DNA of 64,000 bases from Thalassotalea sp. PS06 (GCF_007197775.1 NZ_CP041638.1:3410001-3474000); one strand, 5' to 3'; shown: positions 26,783-37,296, numbered from the stretch's first letter. Made by a program: numbers and translations. The notes: generated by a model not told the origin, from the sequence alone.

Positions 26783-28312
26783 TTAGTATTTCGCCGCTTC
26801 ATCAGCCGCAGGAATCGACTCCAGGATAAATTCCCGTAAATCTTCATTGGAAAGTTTTAAATCTTCATGACGCAGATACATCATGTGACCAGAGCGGTAG
26901 CCTTTAAAGCTTAAACGGTCACGCATCTTACCGCTTGGGTCCAGCTGCCACATATTATATTTACCGTCGAAATAATTGGTGGCACCGTCATAGTAGCCGC
27001 TTTGAATCATCACATTCAGATAAGGGTTTTGTGCCATCGCTAAACGCAGGTTTTCACCGGCGTTATTATTGCTGCGATCCCAAGGATGAACCGGGCCGAA
27101 CATATTGTATTTAACGTCAGTCTTATAGTTTAACTCTTCACTAAAGTAGTAGTTAATCGCTGGCGTAAATGAGTGCAACCATGAAGTTAGTTCAGGCCAG
27201 TAATCCGGGCGTGCACCAGATTCTTTCTTATCAATACCTAAGTAACGGGAATCCAGACGACCAACGGTTTGACCGCGATCATTTAACACCATTTTCCAGA
27301 AATAGGCAGTATCGATATCCAGGTTATTCTGTAATACCTGTTGCTTGCTTAAGCCGGAAAAATACGCCACTTTTTCTGCTACTTCAGAGCGCTTATCAGC
27401 ATTTAAAAATGCGCCCTGAGCCAATGCTGGCAGATAATCATTAATCGCATAGTTCTCTGCAAGTTCTAATACTTCCAGTAGATCCATCGCCTGCAAATCT
27501 TCGCTCAAGGCTTTGTGATACCAGGCGGTTGCGGCGAAATAAGGTAAACGGTTTGCAGCTTTTACCGGACCGTCACGCTCGATGCCAATGTCAGTCGGAG
27601 ATACCAGAACCACACCGTTTAAGTACATCCACTGCTGATTCTGAAGCGCTAAAGACAATGCCGAGACACGAGTCGTGCCATAACTCTCACCGATTAAAAA
27701 CTTAGGAGAGCGCCAGCGCTCGTTGCGAGTCACAAAGGTATTTAACCACTCGGCAAGATATTTCACGTCTGCGTTAACACCAAAGAACATTTTTTGCTGC
27801 TGATCTTTGCTCGGCAATTTTCCGTCTTTGTCTTTTAGCATTCGTGAGTAGCCAGTATTTACCGGGTTTACGAAAACGATATCGGCAACATCAAGTACCG
27901 AATAAGGATTAGTTTTCACCCCATAAGGTTGTAATGGATAACCCTCATCATCGATATGGATAACTTTTGGACCTGTATAAGCGATATGCATCCAGACCGA
28001 AGCCGAACCCGGGCCACCATTAAAAGAAATCAAAAGCGGGCGAGTACCTGAATTTTTTACATCGCTACGCTTGTAGTAGGTGTAATGGATGGCGGCAATC
28101 TTTTCGTCCTGCTCGTTCCAAAGCGGCTGGGTACCGGTTGTCGCTGTGTACTTAACTCGCTCACCATTTATCTTGGTTTCATGTTTAGTGACCACCTGAT
28201 GATCGGCTTGCTGAGCACGAGGTAACGTCGACGAGGTTTTTGATACATAAGCGGAAGCGGGGATAGCAACTGCAAGGCTGACAATTGCCAGCAATAAAGA
28301 AGGTAAACGCAT
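26783..28312 (-). CDS. Peptidase S10 (serine carboxypeptidase) family protein
   Basis: 509 residues with a signal peptide (cleavage after ASA, about 21). The alpha/beta hydrolase pattern of serine carboxypeptidases is present: FNGGPGSASVWMH (oxyanion region), Ser210 in GESYGTTR, an Asp in the GYYDGATNYFDG region and His near 475 in RSGHMMYL. It probably removes C-terminal residues of peptides in the periplasm. Such S10 proteins are common in peptide-using marine bacteria. It is monocistronic, with its own terminator at 26571-26594, and inserted between uvrD and yigB. Confidence 0.92.
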   Translation of the reverse strand: MRLPSLLLAIVSLAVAIPASAYVSKTSSTLPRAQQADHQVVTKHETKINGERVKYTATTGTQPLWNEQDEKIAAIHYTYYKRSDVKNSGTRPLLISFNGGPGSASVWMHIAYTGPKVIHIDDEGYPLQPYGVKTNPYSVLDVADIVFVNPVNTGYSRMLKDKDGKLPSKDQQQKMFFGVNADVKYLAEWLNTFVTRNERWRSPKFLIGESYGTTRVSALSLALQNQQWMYLNGVVLVSPTDIGIERDGPVKAANRLPYFAATAWYHKALSEDLQAMDLLEVLELAENYAINDYLPALAQGAFLNADKRSEVAEKVAYFSGLSKQQVLQNNLDIDTAYFWKMVLNDRGQTVGRLDSRYLGIDKKESGARPDYWPELTSWLHSFTPAINYYFSEELNYKTDVKYNMFGPVHPWDRSNNNAGENLRLAMAQNPYLNVMIQSGYYDGATNYFDGKYNMWQLDPSGKMRDRLSFKGYRSGHMMYLRHEDLKLSNEDLREFILESIPAADEAAKY

Positions 28313-28470
28313 AACTATTATTAACTTAATGAAAGATGACCCTAAGTGTAATCACGATTTTTTAATTAATACCAGCGTTGTGTGTTGAATTGCCGTTTTG
28401 AAAGGATAATTGACAATATTCGAGTGAAATTTATCGCCAGGGTATTACCAACAACAATAACCAGAGATAC

Positions 28471-29184
28471 TTACAGGAAAGTTTGTAATTGCTCGACTTT
28501 ATCTAACTGCATTGTAGGCAGGGTTTTTAATGGCTTTTTCACAATAGCGAAGCTTTGATTATTCACCCAGGCAGTCTGACACCCAGCTCGCATTGCGCCA
28601 AAAATATCGGCATGGGTACAATCGCCAACGTGAAGCAATTGCGAAGGTGTAATGTTGATAAACTCGCAGGCCTGATGAAACATATCATTTTCTGGCTTTT
28701 GTAAATTGCCATTGCCGGCAAAATAGGTATCGACAAAACAGTGGCGAATACCGATATCATCGACGCTGACATTACCATTGGATATGGCAACCAGAGGGAA
28801 TTTCTCAGCAAGGTTTTCCAGCAGCTTAATAACCTCATCAGAAACGGTAAGATTGTTTCTGTGCCTTAGAAAAAACGCGAAAGCATTCTCCGCTTTTTGC
28901 TTTGCTTCAGCCTCTTCATAACCTAACTTGACCAAACCTAACGTTAATGTCGCTAGCCTAAGTGCAGTTACATCGTGGGATAAAGCCGGGTTCTGTTGCA
29001 AACAATATCTGCGTTGTTGCCACCAGAAGTTTGCAGTCACTTCCTGAGTTGCTGGTATCAGGGTCTGCAAATGCTGCTTCAGAGCAGCTTCTGCACGGGT
29101 GATCACCGGATGATTATCATAAAGGGTATCATCCAGATCAAAACTCAAGGCTTTAAACGGTTTTAAGCGTCGATAGAATCGCAC
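28471..29184 (-). CDS. yigB: HAD phosphatase YigB (5-amino-6-(5-phosphoribitylamino)uracil phosphatase type)
   Basis: 237-residue HAD hydrolase matching YigB from MRFYRRLKPFKALSFDLDDTLYDN on; the nucleophile is Asp16 and the acid/base Asp18, with motif II in VAISNGN and motif III/IV around KPENDMF and HVGDCTHADIFGA. The E. coli protein dephosphorylates a riboflavin precursor and FMN. Start is GTG at 29184. In enterobacteria xerC lies between it and the DUF484 gene; here only 56 bp with four 11-bp repeats separate them. Confidence 0.9.
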   Translation of the reverse strand: MRFYRRLKPFKALSFDLDDTLYDNHPVITRAEAALKQHLQTLIPATQEVTANFWWQQRRYCLQQNPALSHDVTALRLATLTLGLVKLGYEEAEAKQKAENAFAFFLRHRNNLTVSDEVIKLLENLAEKFPLVAISNGNVSVDDIGIRHCFVDTYFAGNGNLQKPENDMFHQACEFINITPSQLLHVGDCTHADIFGAMRAGCQTAWVNNQSFAIVKKPLKTLPTMQLDKVEQLQTFL

Positions 29185-29187
29185 AAT

Positions 29188-29231
29188 GATTGCTCAGTGG
29201 TTGCTCAGTTATTACTCAGTGGTTGCTCAGT
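29188..29231. repeat. Four 11-bp tandem repeats at the missing xerC position
   Basis: GATTGCTCAGT, GGTTGCTCAGT, TATTACTCAGT and GGTTGCTCAGT end to end between the DUF484 stop and the yigB start. Confidence 0.9.
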
Positions 29232-29240
29232 GAATCAGGA

Positions 29241-29930
29241 TTAATTCGCGGTCAGAAATTTCGTCACTAATAGTTTAGCAACTAAGTGACGAAATTGTTC
29301 GAGCAACAGAGTATCGATACCCGGATAAAAATGTTCAACATCTTTAGCAAAAAAGGCGATAAATCCGATATCTTCACCATCGTGCTGAAGCCTTACCAGG
29401 CAACTGGATCCGGTTTCTTCATTCGGGAACAATAACGATTGTTCGGCCGCCGTTAAGCGCCCAAAATAGTAGTTTTCTTTGCCGAATCGGTTGGCAAACT
29501 GTACTGCAGGAATCGTGTCAATCAGGATAGGGTGGTCAAGGGCATCGTTGCCATGATGCAATACCAGACGCACATCACTTAATTCCAATAAGCGCTTGGT
29601 CGTTTCCTGTAAATAATCGCAAAACACAGGGAAACTATCGCAAGCGATTAAATTCAGATACAGATCGTTGAATATGGTTAGCAGCCGGTCATTTTGATTG
29701 GCGACTGTCAGTAACTGGGTAATTTCTTCTTCCAGCAGATTCACCTTATCTCGCAATAGTTGCTGTTGCCGTTCAACTAACGAGATTGTGCCGCGGCGAT
29801 TATCCTGTAGTTGCAGGGTTGTTAATAGCTGCGGGTGGCGACTAAAAAATTCCTGATCCGACTGCAGATATTCAAGTACCAGTTCATCATCCAGATGCTG
29901 AATATCAAACTCCGTTGGGTTCTGGCTCAT
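29241..29930 (-). CDS. DUF484 family protein
   Basis: 229 residues: a helical N-terminal region with coiled coil ([17 protein letters not shown] around 65-82), then a GAF-like domain. This is the DUF484 protein normally found between dapF and xerC; its function is not established. It overlaps the dapF stop by four bases, so it is translationally coupled within a dapF-DUF484-yigB unit. Confidence 0.9.
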   Translation of the reverse strand: MSQNPTEFDIQHLDDELVLEYLQSDQEFFSRHPQLLTTLQLQDNRRGTISLVERQQQLLRDKVNLLEEEITQLLTVANQNDRLLTIFNDLYLNLIACDSFPVFCDYLQETTKRLLELSDVRLVLHHGNDALDHPILIDTIPAVQFANRFGKENYYFGRLTAAEQSLLFPNEETGSSCLVRLQHDGEDIGFIAFFAKDVEHFYPGIDTLLLEQFRHLVAKLLVTKFLTAN

Positions 29931-30754
29931 ATCGATAAGGTTCCATCAAATACGTGTTTCGCAGGTCCAGTCATTTTCACTGGGTGACCGGGACCTTTCC
30001 AGTATATTTTCAACTTACCACCGGGTAGTTCTACGGTGACATTATTAGCAAGCTTTTCCTGAATAATGCCAACCACAACCGCCGCACAGGCACCACTACC
30101 ACAAGCCAGCGTTTCCGCCGCGCCACGCTCGTAAACACGAAGTTTAATGTATTTCGGTGACTGGATTTCCATGAAGCCAACATTGGCATGTTCAGGAAAA
30201 CGTTCATGCAAAGACAGTGCTTTGCCTAAGGTATCGACTGGCGCATCTGCTACGGAATCCACTTCCAATACACAGTGGGGGTTACCCATCGAGACAGCAC
30301 CGCAAAACACAGTCTGATCGTCAGTACGCATAATGTAGGTACCTTCCTGTTTTTGCGCAGTAAAAGGTATTTTCGCCGGTTCCAGGTTTGGCACTGGCAT
30401 AGTTACGGTAATCAGGCCATCGCGCTCAACATGCAGGGTCATCTTCCCGGATGCGGTGGAAACCTTAATTTTGTTTTTATTGGTTAGGCCTTTCATTCGC
30501 ACGAAGCGGGCAAAACAGCGGGCGCCGTTACCACATTGGCTAACCTCACTACCATCGGCATTAAATATCCGGTAATGAAAATCCAGATCCGGATCATAAG
30601 GAGGTTCAACCACCAATAGCTGGTCAAAGCCTATGCCAAAATTTCGATCCGCAAACTGCCGAATTTGCTCATTAGAAAGAAATACGTTTTGAGTGACGTT
30701 ATCTAACACCATGAAGTCGTTACCCAGACCATGCATCTTAGAAAAATTCACCAT
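29927..30754 (-). CDS. dapF: Diaminopimelate epimerase
   Basis: Converts LL- to meso-diaminopimelate for lysine and peptidoglycan synthesis. The catalytic cysteines are Cys74 (QCGNGAR) and about Cys218 (ACGSGAC); MHGLGNDF opens the protein. From the ATG at 30754 it has 275 residues, matching the family. A TTG at 30775 has the better ribosome binding site (AAGGAA, six bases upstream) and would add seven residues, so the start is open. It follows lysA, the next enzyme in the pathway, on the same strand. Confidence 0.96.
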   Translation of the reverse strand: MVNFSKMHGLGNDFMVLDNVTQNVFLSNEQIRQFADRNFGIGFDQLLVVEPPYDPDLDFHYRIFNADGSEVSQCGNGARCFARFVRMKGLTNKNKIKVSTASGKMTLHVERDGLITVTMPVPNLEPAKIPFTAQKQEGTYIMRTDDQTVFCGAVSMGNPHCVLEVDSVADAPVDTLGKALSLHERFPEHANVGFMEIQSPKYIKLRVYERGAAETLACGSGACAAVVVGIIQEKLANNVTVELPGGKLKIYWKGPGHPVKMTGPAKHVFDGTLSI

Positions 30755-30814
30755 GTTTTGTTTGTTATGTCTCAACGTCAGTTCCTTTCATAGCGACCTT
30801 AAAATATTGCGGAT

Positions 30815-32068
30815 TTAAGGCAGACAGTGCTCGCCTTTGATTAAATCAGCAAACGTTTCCCGTTCGCGAATCACGAAGCTCTGATCGCCATCGACCATGA
30901 TTTCGGCCGCGCGAGGACGAGAGTTGTAGTTAGAGCTCATGGTAAAACCGTATGCGCCAGCACTGCGAACCGCAAGTAAATCACCGGCTGTAATGGCCAG
31001 TTCTCTATCTTTACCAAGAAAATCGCCGGTTTCACAAACCGGGCCGACGACATCAAAGGTTTTCTTTTCAACATTGTCATTCAGCTCGACTTCGACAATT
31101 TCCTGCCATGCCTGATATAGAGACGGACGAATCAAGTCATTCATTGCCGCATCAATAATGGCAAAGTGCTTGTCTTCATTGGTTTTCAGAAATTCAACTT
31201 CGGTAACCAGGATACCGGCATTGGCCATAATAGCGCGGCCTGGCTCATAAACCACTTTGACATCACGACCTTTTAATTTCGTCGCTAGCGCTGATACGTA
31301 ACTTTCCGGGCTTGGCGGTTGCTCCCCCTGATAGGCGACCCCTAAACCACCACCAACATCAATATGGGATAGCTTAATACCAATTTCTGCCAATTCATCG
31401 ACCAATAACAAGACGCGATCTAATGCGTCCATAAATGGTTGAATTTCCGTTAATTGCGAACCGATATGACAATCGACGCCCTGAATATCTAAATAAGGTA
31501 ATTCAGCGGCTAATTGATAAATGCGCAGCGCCTCTTTAATGGGCACTCCAAATTTATTGTCTTTCAATCCGGTTGAAATATAGGGATGGGTCCCGGCATC
31601 AACGTCTGGGTTAACGCGCAACGAAATAGGCGCTTTCACCTGCATCGATTCTGCAACGGCATGGATACGGGCAATTTCCGCTTCCGATTCCACATTAAAA
31701 CAATGAATACCTTGCTCAAGTGCATAACGGATTTCGTCGCTGGTTTTACCAACACCGGAAAACACCACTTTTTTGGCATCACCGCCAGCTTTCAATACTC
31801 GGGCTAACTCACCACCAGAAACGATATCAAAGCCACTGCCCTGACGTGCCAGTACGTTCAAAATACCTAAATTAGAACTCGCTTTTACTGCATAACAGAT
31901 CAGGTGGTCTAAACCGGCTTTTTTATTGGCATCAGCAAACGCCTGATAATGACGTTCAATCGTCGCTTTTGAATACACGTAAAGAGGCGTACCGTACTGC
32001 TTTGCCAATTGTGAAACCTGGCATTGTTCGGCATAAAGATGTTGTTGCTGACGTTGAAAAAAGTCCAT
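30815..32068 (-). CDS. lysA: Diaminopimelate decarboxylase
   Basis: PLP enzyme of 417 residues that makes L-lysine from meso-diaminopimelate. The PLP Lys62 is in YAVKAS; HIGSQ, the glycine-rich DVGGGLG and the C-terminal CETGD (dimer active-site Cys) are present. ATG at 32068 with AGGAATT upstream. Operon with lptM upstream and dapF downstream; in E. coli lysA is elsewhere, but lptM-lysA-dapF is a common order in other gammaproteobacteria. Confidence 0.97.
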   Translation of the reverse strand: MDFFQRQQQHLYAEQCQVSQLAKQYGTPLYVYSKATIERHYQAFADANKKAGLDHLICYAVKASSNLGILNVLARQGSGFDIVSGGELARVLKAGGDAKKVVFSGVGKTSDEIRYALEQGIHCFNVESEAEIARIHAVAESMQVKAPISLRVNPDVDAGTHPYISTGLKDNKFGVPIKEALRIYQLAAELPYLDIQGVDCHIGSQLTEIQPFMDALDRVLLLVDELAEIGIKLSHIDVGGGLGVAYQGEQPPSPESYVSALATKLKGRDVKVVYEPGRAIMANAGILVTEVEFLKTNEDKHFAIIDAAMNDLIRPSLYQAWQEIVEVELNDNVEKKTFDVVGPVCETGDFLGKDRELAITAGDLLAVRSAGAYGFTMSSNYNSRPRAAEIMVDGDQSFVIRERETFADLIKGEHCLP

Positions 32069-32111
32069 GTTTAATTCCTGAATAAAACGTTTCCAATCGT
32101 GATGTTAAAAC

Positions 32112-32303
32112 TTAGGGTTGCTCTTGCTTTTTAGTCTGCTTCTCGGCTTGTGGTTTCGATTGCGTTGATGACTTTTCAGTATTGTTCTGAGAATCTTTCG
32201 GGGTTTGATATAACGCCCCTTTCTGACCACAGCCGCCAACGAGCAGCGCAAGGCCGGTTAAGATAACAAAAGTCGATTTTTTATTCAGCATTTTCTTAAA
32301 CAT
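32112..32303 (-). CDS. lptM: LptM-type small lipoprotein (YifL)
   Basis: 63 residues: a signal peptide ending at LVGGC, then the conserved CGQKGALYQTP motif and a polar Lys/Gln/Ser tail. LptM binds the LptD/E translocon and assists disulfide maturation in E. coli. The position upstream of lysA-dapF and next to divergent cyaY fits the family. A second ATG four codons in is a possible start. Confidence 0.88.
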   Translation of the reverse strand: MFKKMLNKKSTFVILTGLALLVGGCGQKGALYQTPKDSQNNTEKSSTQSKPQAEKQTKKQEQP

Positions 32304-32470
32304 AATATTGATAAGATAGAGGTTTAATGTCGCAATAATGGATTAGTCGCTTTATAATCGCATGCATAGCGGTAAATACAAGCCCAAGCAACAATTTTCG
32401 CCCTCCAAAAATGAGAAATTATTCAGATTTTTGGTGGCTCAATAACACAGTGATAGGTGAATAGTTAAAA

Positions 32471-32791
32471 ATGAATGACAGCCAATACAATATAATGGCC
32501 GATGATATGCTGCTGGCCATCGAAGATGCGATTGAAGATTGTCCAGTGGATATTGATTACGAAGGTGTTGGTGGTCTGCTGACTCTGGCATTTCCTAATG
32601 GCTCGAAAATCATTATTAACAAACAGCCTCCTCTTCACGAAATCTGGGTTGCGACTAAGTTTAACGGCCATCATTTTGAGTTCACCGAAGATCAATGGCG
32701 TGACAAACGCTCTGGTGATGAATTCTGGTCATTTCTATCTCAGGCCGTGAGCACCCAGGCAGAAACACAAATCACCTTAGCCGGTGAGTAA
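32471..32791 (+). CDS. cyaY: Iron donor protein CyaY (frataxin)
   Basis: 106-residue bacterial frataxin with the acidic first helix ([16 protein letters not shown]) that binds iron, followed by the sheet containing [17 protein letters not shown]. It modulates iron-sulfur cluster assembly through IscS. It is divergent from lptM and only 11 bp ahead of hemC. The cyaA gene that often adjoins it in enterobacteria is not present. Confidence 0.95.
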   Translation: MNDSQYNIMADDMLLAIEDAIEDCPVDIDYEGVGGLLTLAFPNGSKIIINKQPPLHEIWVATKFNGHHFEFTEDQWRDKRSGDEFWSFLSQAVSTQAETQITLAGE

Positions 32792-32802
32792 TTGGAATTC
32801 CC

Positions 32803-33747
32803 ATGACAGAATTAGCGTCTGAACAAGTTTTACGCATTGCCACCCGCAAAAGTGCATTGGCAATGTGGCAGGCAGAATATGTAAAAGCTCGACTTGAGCA
32901 CTTTCACCCAACATTGACGGTGGAATTACTTCCTATGGTCACTAAAGGCGATATCATTCTTGATTCACCACTGGCGAAAGTCGGTGGTAAAGGCTTATTC
33001 GTAAAAGAGTTGGAAGTTGCGATGCTCGAAGGCCGCGCAGATATTGCCGTGCATTCGATGAAAGATGTACCGGTAGACTTCCCAAAAGGCCTGGGATTGG
33101 AAATCATTTGTGAGCGCGAAGATCCTCGTGATGCGTTTGTATCTAATCAATACCAGACTATCGATGAACTGCCAGAAGGCGCGATTGTCGGAACCTCCAG
33201 CTTACGTCGTCAATGCCAGTTAAAAGCCATGCGTCCGGATTTAATCATTAAAGATCTTCGCGGTAATGTGAATACTCGTTTGGCGAAACTGGATAACGGT
33301 GACTACGATGCCATTATTCTTGCCGCAGCAGGTCTTATTCGTCTGGAGATGCCCGAGCGTATTCGTCAGTACATTGAACCTGAAATCATGTTGCCAGCAA
33401 ACGGTCAGGGCGCTGTAGGCATAGAATGTCGCACCGACGATAAACGAGTGAAAGCTTTACTGGCACCACTAGAGCATCAGGAAACCCGAATTCGCGTATT
33501 GGCGGAACGGGCAATGAATACGCAATTACAGGGCGGCTGTCAGGTTCCAATCGGCGGTTTTGCGACACTCAATAATGACCAGGTTTATTTGCGTGGTCTG
33601 GTTGGTCGTCCAGATGGCAGCGAAATGATTGAAGCGGAAATTCAAGGTGACATTCAGGACGCTGAAAAACTTGGCCAAGCTCTTGCTGATACGCTTTTAG
33701 CAAGCGGCGCGAAAACCATACTTAAAGAGCTATATGAGCAAGACTGA
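32803..33747 (+). CDS. hemC: Hydroxymethylbilane synthase (porphobilinogen deaminase)
   Basis: Joins four porphobilinogens into hydroxymethylbilane. 314 residues; the dipyrromethane cofactor attaches to Cys246 in [10 protein letters not shown], and the substrate Arg motifs [10 protein letters not shown] and [10 protein letters not shown] are present. ATG at 32803 after GGAATT. It overlaps hemD by 14 bases and begins the hemCDXY operon. Confidence 0.98.
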   Translation: MTELASEQVLRIATRKSALAMWQAEYVKARLEHFHPTLTVELLPMVTKGDIILDSPLAKVGGKGLFVKELEVAMLEGRADIAVHSMKDVPVDFPKGLGLEIICEREDPRDAFVSNQYQTIDELPEGAIVGTSSLRRQCQLKAMRPDLIIKDLRGNVNTRLAKLDNGDYDAIILAAAGLIRLEMPERIRQYIEPEIMLPANGQGAVGIECRTDDKRVKALLAPLEHQETRIRVLAERAMNTQLQGGCQVPIGGFATLNNDQVYLRGLVGRPDGSEMIEAEIQGDIQDAEKLGQALADTLLASGAKTILKELYEQD

Positions 33748-34474
33748 ACTTAATATTCTGCTCACCCGTCCCATACAAAAATCCCAGTCATTGGCGAGGG
33801 AATTAACCCCCCTCGCCCAACATATCGAAATTCAGCCTTTGTTTACCTATGAGGAAAATTCCGATAATCCAACCTTGTCTCAGGCATTAAAACTCGCTCC
33901 TGAACATATAATCTTTGTCAGTGAAGCTGCTGCACGCTTTGCCCTTGAGCAATGCCCTTTAAGCAGCTGGCCAAAGACCAGTCACTACTATGCCGTCGGT
34001 CCGGCAACCGCTGACGCCTTATCGCCACTAAACCAAACCATATTGATGGGGGAGCGCTTTGATAGTGAAGGGTTATTGGCTTTGCAGCAATTGCAGAATA
34101 TCGAAAATCAGCAGGTTCTGATTATTCGCGGCAATGGCGGTCGTGAGCTTTTGGCTCAAACACTACGACAAAGACAGGCAATTGTTGCCTATAATGAAGT
34201 ATACCGCCGCCAATGGCAGAGTTTTAATGTAGAGCAACTCATTGAAAAATGGCGAAAACTTAAAATTAATTGTATGGTAGTTACCAGCGAGGCATTGCTT
34301 GATAAAGCGGTTGAACTCATCACCAAAGCTGATGAGGATTTCAAGCAGCAATTGCAATGGATCGTCGCCAGTGAACGTATTGCGGAAAAAGCAAAACACT
34401 ACCAACTGCAAAAGGTGGTAAACGCTGGTGGAGCCAGTAACCAACTTATTTTCCAGGCCCTTAAAAACTTATAG
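33734..34474 (+). CDS. hemD: Uroporphyrinogen-III synthase
   Basis: 246 residues, low overall conservation as usual for the family, recognised by LLTRP near the start, [38 protein letters not shown] and the VTSEALL segment. Cyclises hydroxymethylbilane with inversion of ring D. It is placed between hemC (14-base overlap) and hemX. Confidence 0.93.
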   Translation: MSKTELNILLTRPIQKSQSLARELTPLAQHIEIQPLFTYEENSDNPTLSQALKLAPEHIIFVSEAAARFALEQCPLSSWPKTSHYYAVGPATADALSPLNQTILMGERFDSEGLLALQQLQNIENQQVLIIRGNGGRELLAQTLRQRQAIVAYNEVYRRQWQSFNVEQLIEKWRKLKINCMVVTSEALLDKAVELITKADEDFKQQLQWIVASERIAEKAKHYQLQKVVNAGGASNQLIFQALKNL

Positions 34475-34516
34475 GGCAGATAAAATGCGAGCCCAATTCG
34501 TCCTTGGATGTAATTT

Positions 34517-36061
34517 ATGACCGATAAAGACAAGAAAACTCCAGCAAATCCAGAGCAAGATACGACGTCCTCGTCTGCAACTAAGGGCAACGACACGCAA
34601 GCCAACGACAAATCTTCAGCGCCAGCAAAACCGGCTCCTGAAAAAAACTCAGGAAACAACAATATTAAAACCAGCGAAAAAGCCAGTGAGAAAGTGAGTG
34701 CTGCTGATGCCGCAAAAATTGCCGCCCAGGCAAAGGCTCAGGCGAAGCCGGAACAAGCGACCAGCAAAGGCAAAAGACCTGAAGCTTCAGCAGCCAGTAA
34801 AAGCACGTCAAGCTCAGCTGCTTCAGGTAATAAAAAACCACCAACAAAGCCACCTGCTCGAGCGCAGGTTGAAAAATCACCTGGGGTTTCTAAAACAGGA
34901 GTTCTTGCACTGTTGATTGCCATCGCCGCGGCTGGTGGTGTTGGTTATCTATATCAACAACAACAGCAAGAATTACAATCTTTAACTGAACAGCTGAATC
35001 AGCAATTTCAAAGTGAACAGGACAGTAACAACCAGCAACTGTCTCGCCAGGTAACCGAGCAAATCAATAGCCTGAAACAATCAAGCCAGCAAAGTAATCG
35101 TAATCTGGCGAATGAGCTCTCCGATAAGAATGAACAACAACAGCAAGAGTTGCTTGCTGAGGTTGAACAACTTAACGGTAAGATTTCCCGACTCACTGCA
35201 CAGCAACCCAGCAACTGGCGGGTATTTGAAGCCGAATATTTGTTAAGAATGGCATCCAGGGTTATCTGGCTGGAACACGATGTAAATACCGCGATCTCAT
35301 TATTAGATGACGCCGACGCCCGATTGGCATCAATGAAGCAAACCCGATTTATGCCGATTCGCAAAATGATCCGCGAAGACAAACAAATGTTACGGCAGTT
35401 ACCTGAAGATAATACCCAAGATGTTCTGTTGGCATTATTGGCGTTGAACGACAGTACCGATTCCCTGGTTATTAAAGGTGCTGATAAAAAAGTCGAAGTG
35501 CCACCTGAGGAAATGGAACTCAGTGATGACATCTCTGATTGGGAATCAAACCTAAGAGTCAGTTGGCAACGTTTCGTAGCAGACTTCATTACCGTGCGAA
35601 ATAAGTACGACAAAGATGAGCCGTTAATGGAGCCTCAATATCAGCAGCATCTATTACAAAATCTGCAATTAAAGCTGCAGGTTAGCCAATATGCTGTGAC
35701 TCAGCAACAACCTGAACTTTACCAGAAAAGCTTGGCTGACGTAGAACAATGGTTAGACACTTACTTTGACGATAACAATGATGCGAACAAAGCTTTTAAA
35801 GAAGAAATTGCTTCTTTAAAGAAACAAAATATCGCCATCGAATATCCACAGGATTTGAAATCGCAGCAAGCCCTTCGTGAAATGCTTGATCAGAATTTTT
35901 CCGCATCAACACGTGCGATGACCCAATCGCGGAATTCCAAAGCATCAGACGAGCCTGGACAGGCTCCCGAGCAACAATCAGAATCATCGCCTGAAGAAGA
36001 CGATAACAAAAAGCCACAGGTAGAAAATGAGTCACCTGGAAATCAGGAAGGTGAACTATGA
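34517..36061 (+). CDS. hemX: HemX-like membrane protein
   Basis: 514 residues. Residues 1-120 are low-complexity (Lys, Ala, Ser, Pro), then one membrane helix at about 127-146, a Gln-rich coiled coil (about 147-230) and a helical periplasmic domain (EAEYLLRMASRVIWLEHD). The tail is again acidic and disordered. This layout is HemX; although often annotated as uroporphyrinogen-III methyltransferase, that activity is not evident in the sequence. It overlaps hemY by four bases. It is longer than E. coli HemX (393) because of the disordered ends. Confidence 0.9.
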   Translation: MTDKDKKTPANPEQDTTSSSATKGNDTQANDKSSAPAKPAPEKNSGNNNIKTSEKASEKVSAADAAKIAAQAKAQAKPEQATSKGKRPEASAASKSTSSSAASGNKKPPTKPPARAQVEKSPGVSKTGVLALLIAIAAAGGVGYLYQQQQQELQSLTEQLNQQFQSEQDSNNQQLSRQVTEQINSLKQSSQQSNRNLANELSDKNEQQQQELLAEVEQLNGKISRLTAQQPSNWRVFEAEYLLRMASRVIWLEHDVNTAISLLDDADARLASMKQTRFMPIRKMIREDKQMLRQLPEDNTQDVLLALLALNDSTDSLVIKGADKKVEVPPEEMELSDDISDWESNLRVSWQRFVADFITVRNKYDKDEPLMEPQYQQHLLQNLQLKLQVSQYAVTQQQPELYQKSLADVEQWLDTYFDDNNDANKAFKEEIASLKKQNIAIEYPQDLKSQQALREMLDQNFSASTRAMTQSRNSKASDEPGQAPEQQSESSPEEDDNKKPQVENESPGNQEGEL

Positions 36062-37242
36062 TTCGCTTTTTCCTGACCTTAGTTTTAGTACTGGCAGTTA
36101 CCGCTTTTAGTTACCTACTGATTGATCAAAAGGGCTATATCCTGATCACTATGGGTGACTGGATATATGAAGCGACCGTATTTGGGTTTGTTACCTTACT
36201 TATTCTGGCTTTGATCCTGTTATATGGCCTTTACCTGGTTTTACGATTCACTTTTCGGGCATCAGGCAAAGCCTGGCGATATGTCGCCCATGGCAGTGAA
36301 ACCAAAGCGATGCGTTTGTATGAGCAGGGGCTTGCCGCCTATTTGGTAGAGGATTATCCAAAAGCGGAAAAGCTGCTGGCAAAGAGTGCACCTAAATGTG
36401 CAATGACTAACACTGCCTGGCTATTTGCCGCCAGCGCCGCCAATAAACAAAACATGACCGAATCGGCTAAACAGTATTTACGACATATTGCCGAAAACGA
36501 AGACAGTGAAGAGAAGCTAAATTACGAAGCCTTATTAGTGGCGGGTAAATTGAACCTCGATGACGCTGAATTTAGTCAGGCCAGAGCCCTGATTGATAAA
36601 AATAAAGATCGAGTAGGTCACAAAGGCCGAATGCTGAGCCTGGATATTGAAGTCTGTTTGCATGAAAAACGTTATCAGCAGGCAATTGAATATCTTCGCG
36701 ATGCCCGCAAAGATAAAAACATCGACAACCAGCAAATCGAGCAATGGGAAACTCAGGCCTTCGCCGGTTATTTCCAGCAATTAATTGCCGAGCAAAGCGT
36801 GCAGGATGTCGAGCAGTTTTACAACGGTCTTAGCCGCAAAGAGCGCAATCGCGAAAGTATTATTCTCGCTTATGCGCAGGTACTCGGTGATCACGGTCTA
36901 ACCGATAAGCTCGAAGATTTAGTATTGCCTTTGATAAAGAAAGATCCGAGCCAGAAGTTTATCAATGGTCTGAAAGACATTTCTATGCCGCACAGTCCTA
37001 AGGTGATGGCAGCCATTCAAAAACATCTACAAAAAACCCCGGAAGATCCGCTGTGGTTAAGCGCCTTTGCTTATGCCTGTGTTGCCAGCAGAGATTGGGA
37101 AAAGGCTCGCAAAGCCTTTGTATCTTTACTTAAGGTTCGTCAGCTACCGGACGATTTGCATGCCTATGCGAAAGTGCTGCAAACCCTTGGCGAGCATGAA
37201 CAGGCGAATAGGGTTTATCAAGAAATAATGGCACAAGCGTAG
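36058..37242 (+). CDS. hemY: HemY protein (TPR membrane protein)
   Basis: 394 residues: two membrane helices (about 3-22 and 40-63), then cytosolic/periplasmic TPR-like helical repeats. The family name comes from the haem operon; its role is unclear and it is not the oxygen-dependent protoporphyrinogen oxidase of Bacillus that shares the symbol. The ATG overlaps the hemX stop. Last gene of the operon; a 10-bp hairpin follows at 37267-37290. Confidence 0.92.
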   Translation: MIRFFLTLVLVLAVTAFSYLLIDQKGYILITMGDWIYEATVFGFVTLLILALILLYGLYLVLRFTFRASGKAWRYVAHGSETKAMRLYEQGLAAYLVEDYPKAEKLLAKSAPKCAMTNTAWLFAASAANKQNMTESAKQYLRHIAENEDSEEKLNYEALLVAGKLNLDDAEFSQARALIDKNKDRVGHKGRMLSLDIEVCLHEKRYQQAIEYLRDARKDKNIDNQQIEQWETQAFAGYFQQLIAEQSVQDVEQFYNGLSRKERNRESIILAYAQVLGDHGLTDKLEDLVLPLIKKDPSQKFINGLKDISMPHSPKVMAAIQKHLQKTPEDPLWLSAFAYACVASRDWEKARKAFVSLLKVRQLPDDLHAYAKVLQTLGEHEQANRVYQEIMAQA

Positions 37243-37266
37243 CAAGCGCCATAATCTGAAGGTGAC

Positions 37267-37290
37267 AGACTCGATCTGAAGATCGAGTCT
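37267..37290. terminator. Hairpin after hemY
   Basis: AGACTCGATC and GATCGAGTCT pair across TGAA, 25 bp past the hemY stop. No T tract follows, so it may be a 3'-end stabiliser or Rho-linked end rather than an intrinsic terminator. Confidence 0.55.
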
Positions 37291-37296
37291 AAGACA

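Noticed and set aside
34517..36061. HemX as a uroporphyrinogen-III methyltransferase
   Set aside because: No SAM-dependent methyltransferase motifs seen; the annotation is historical.
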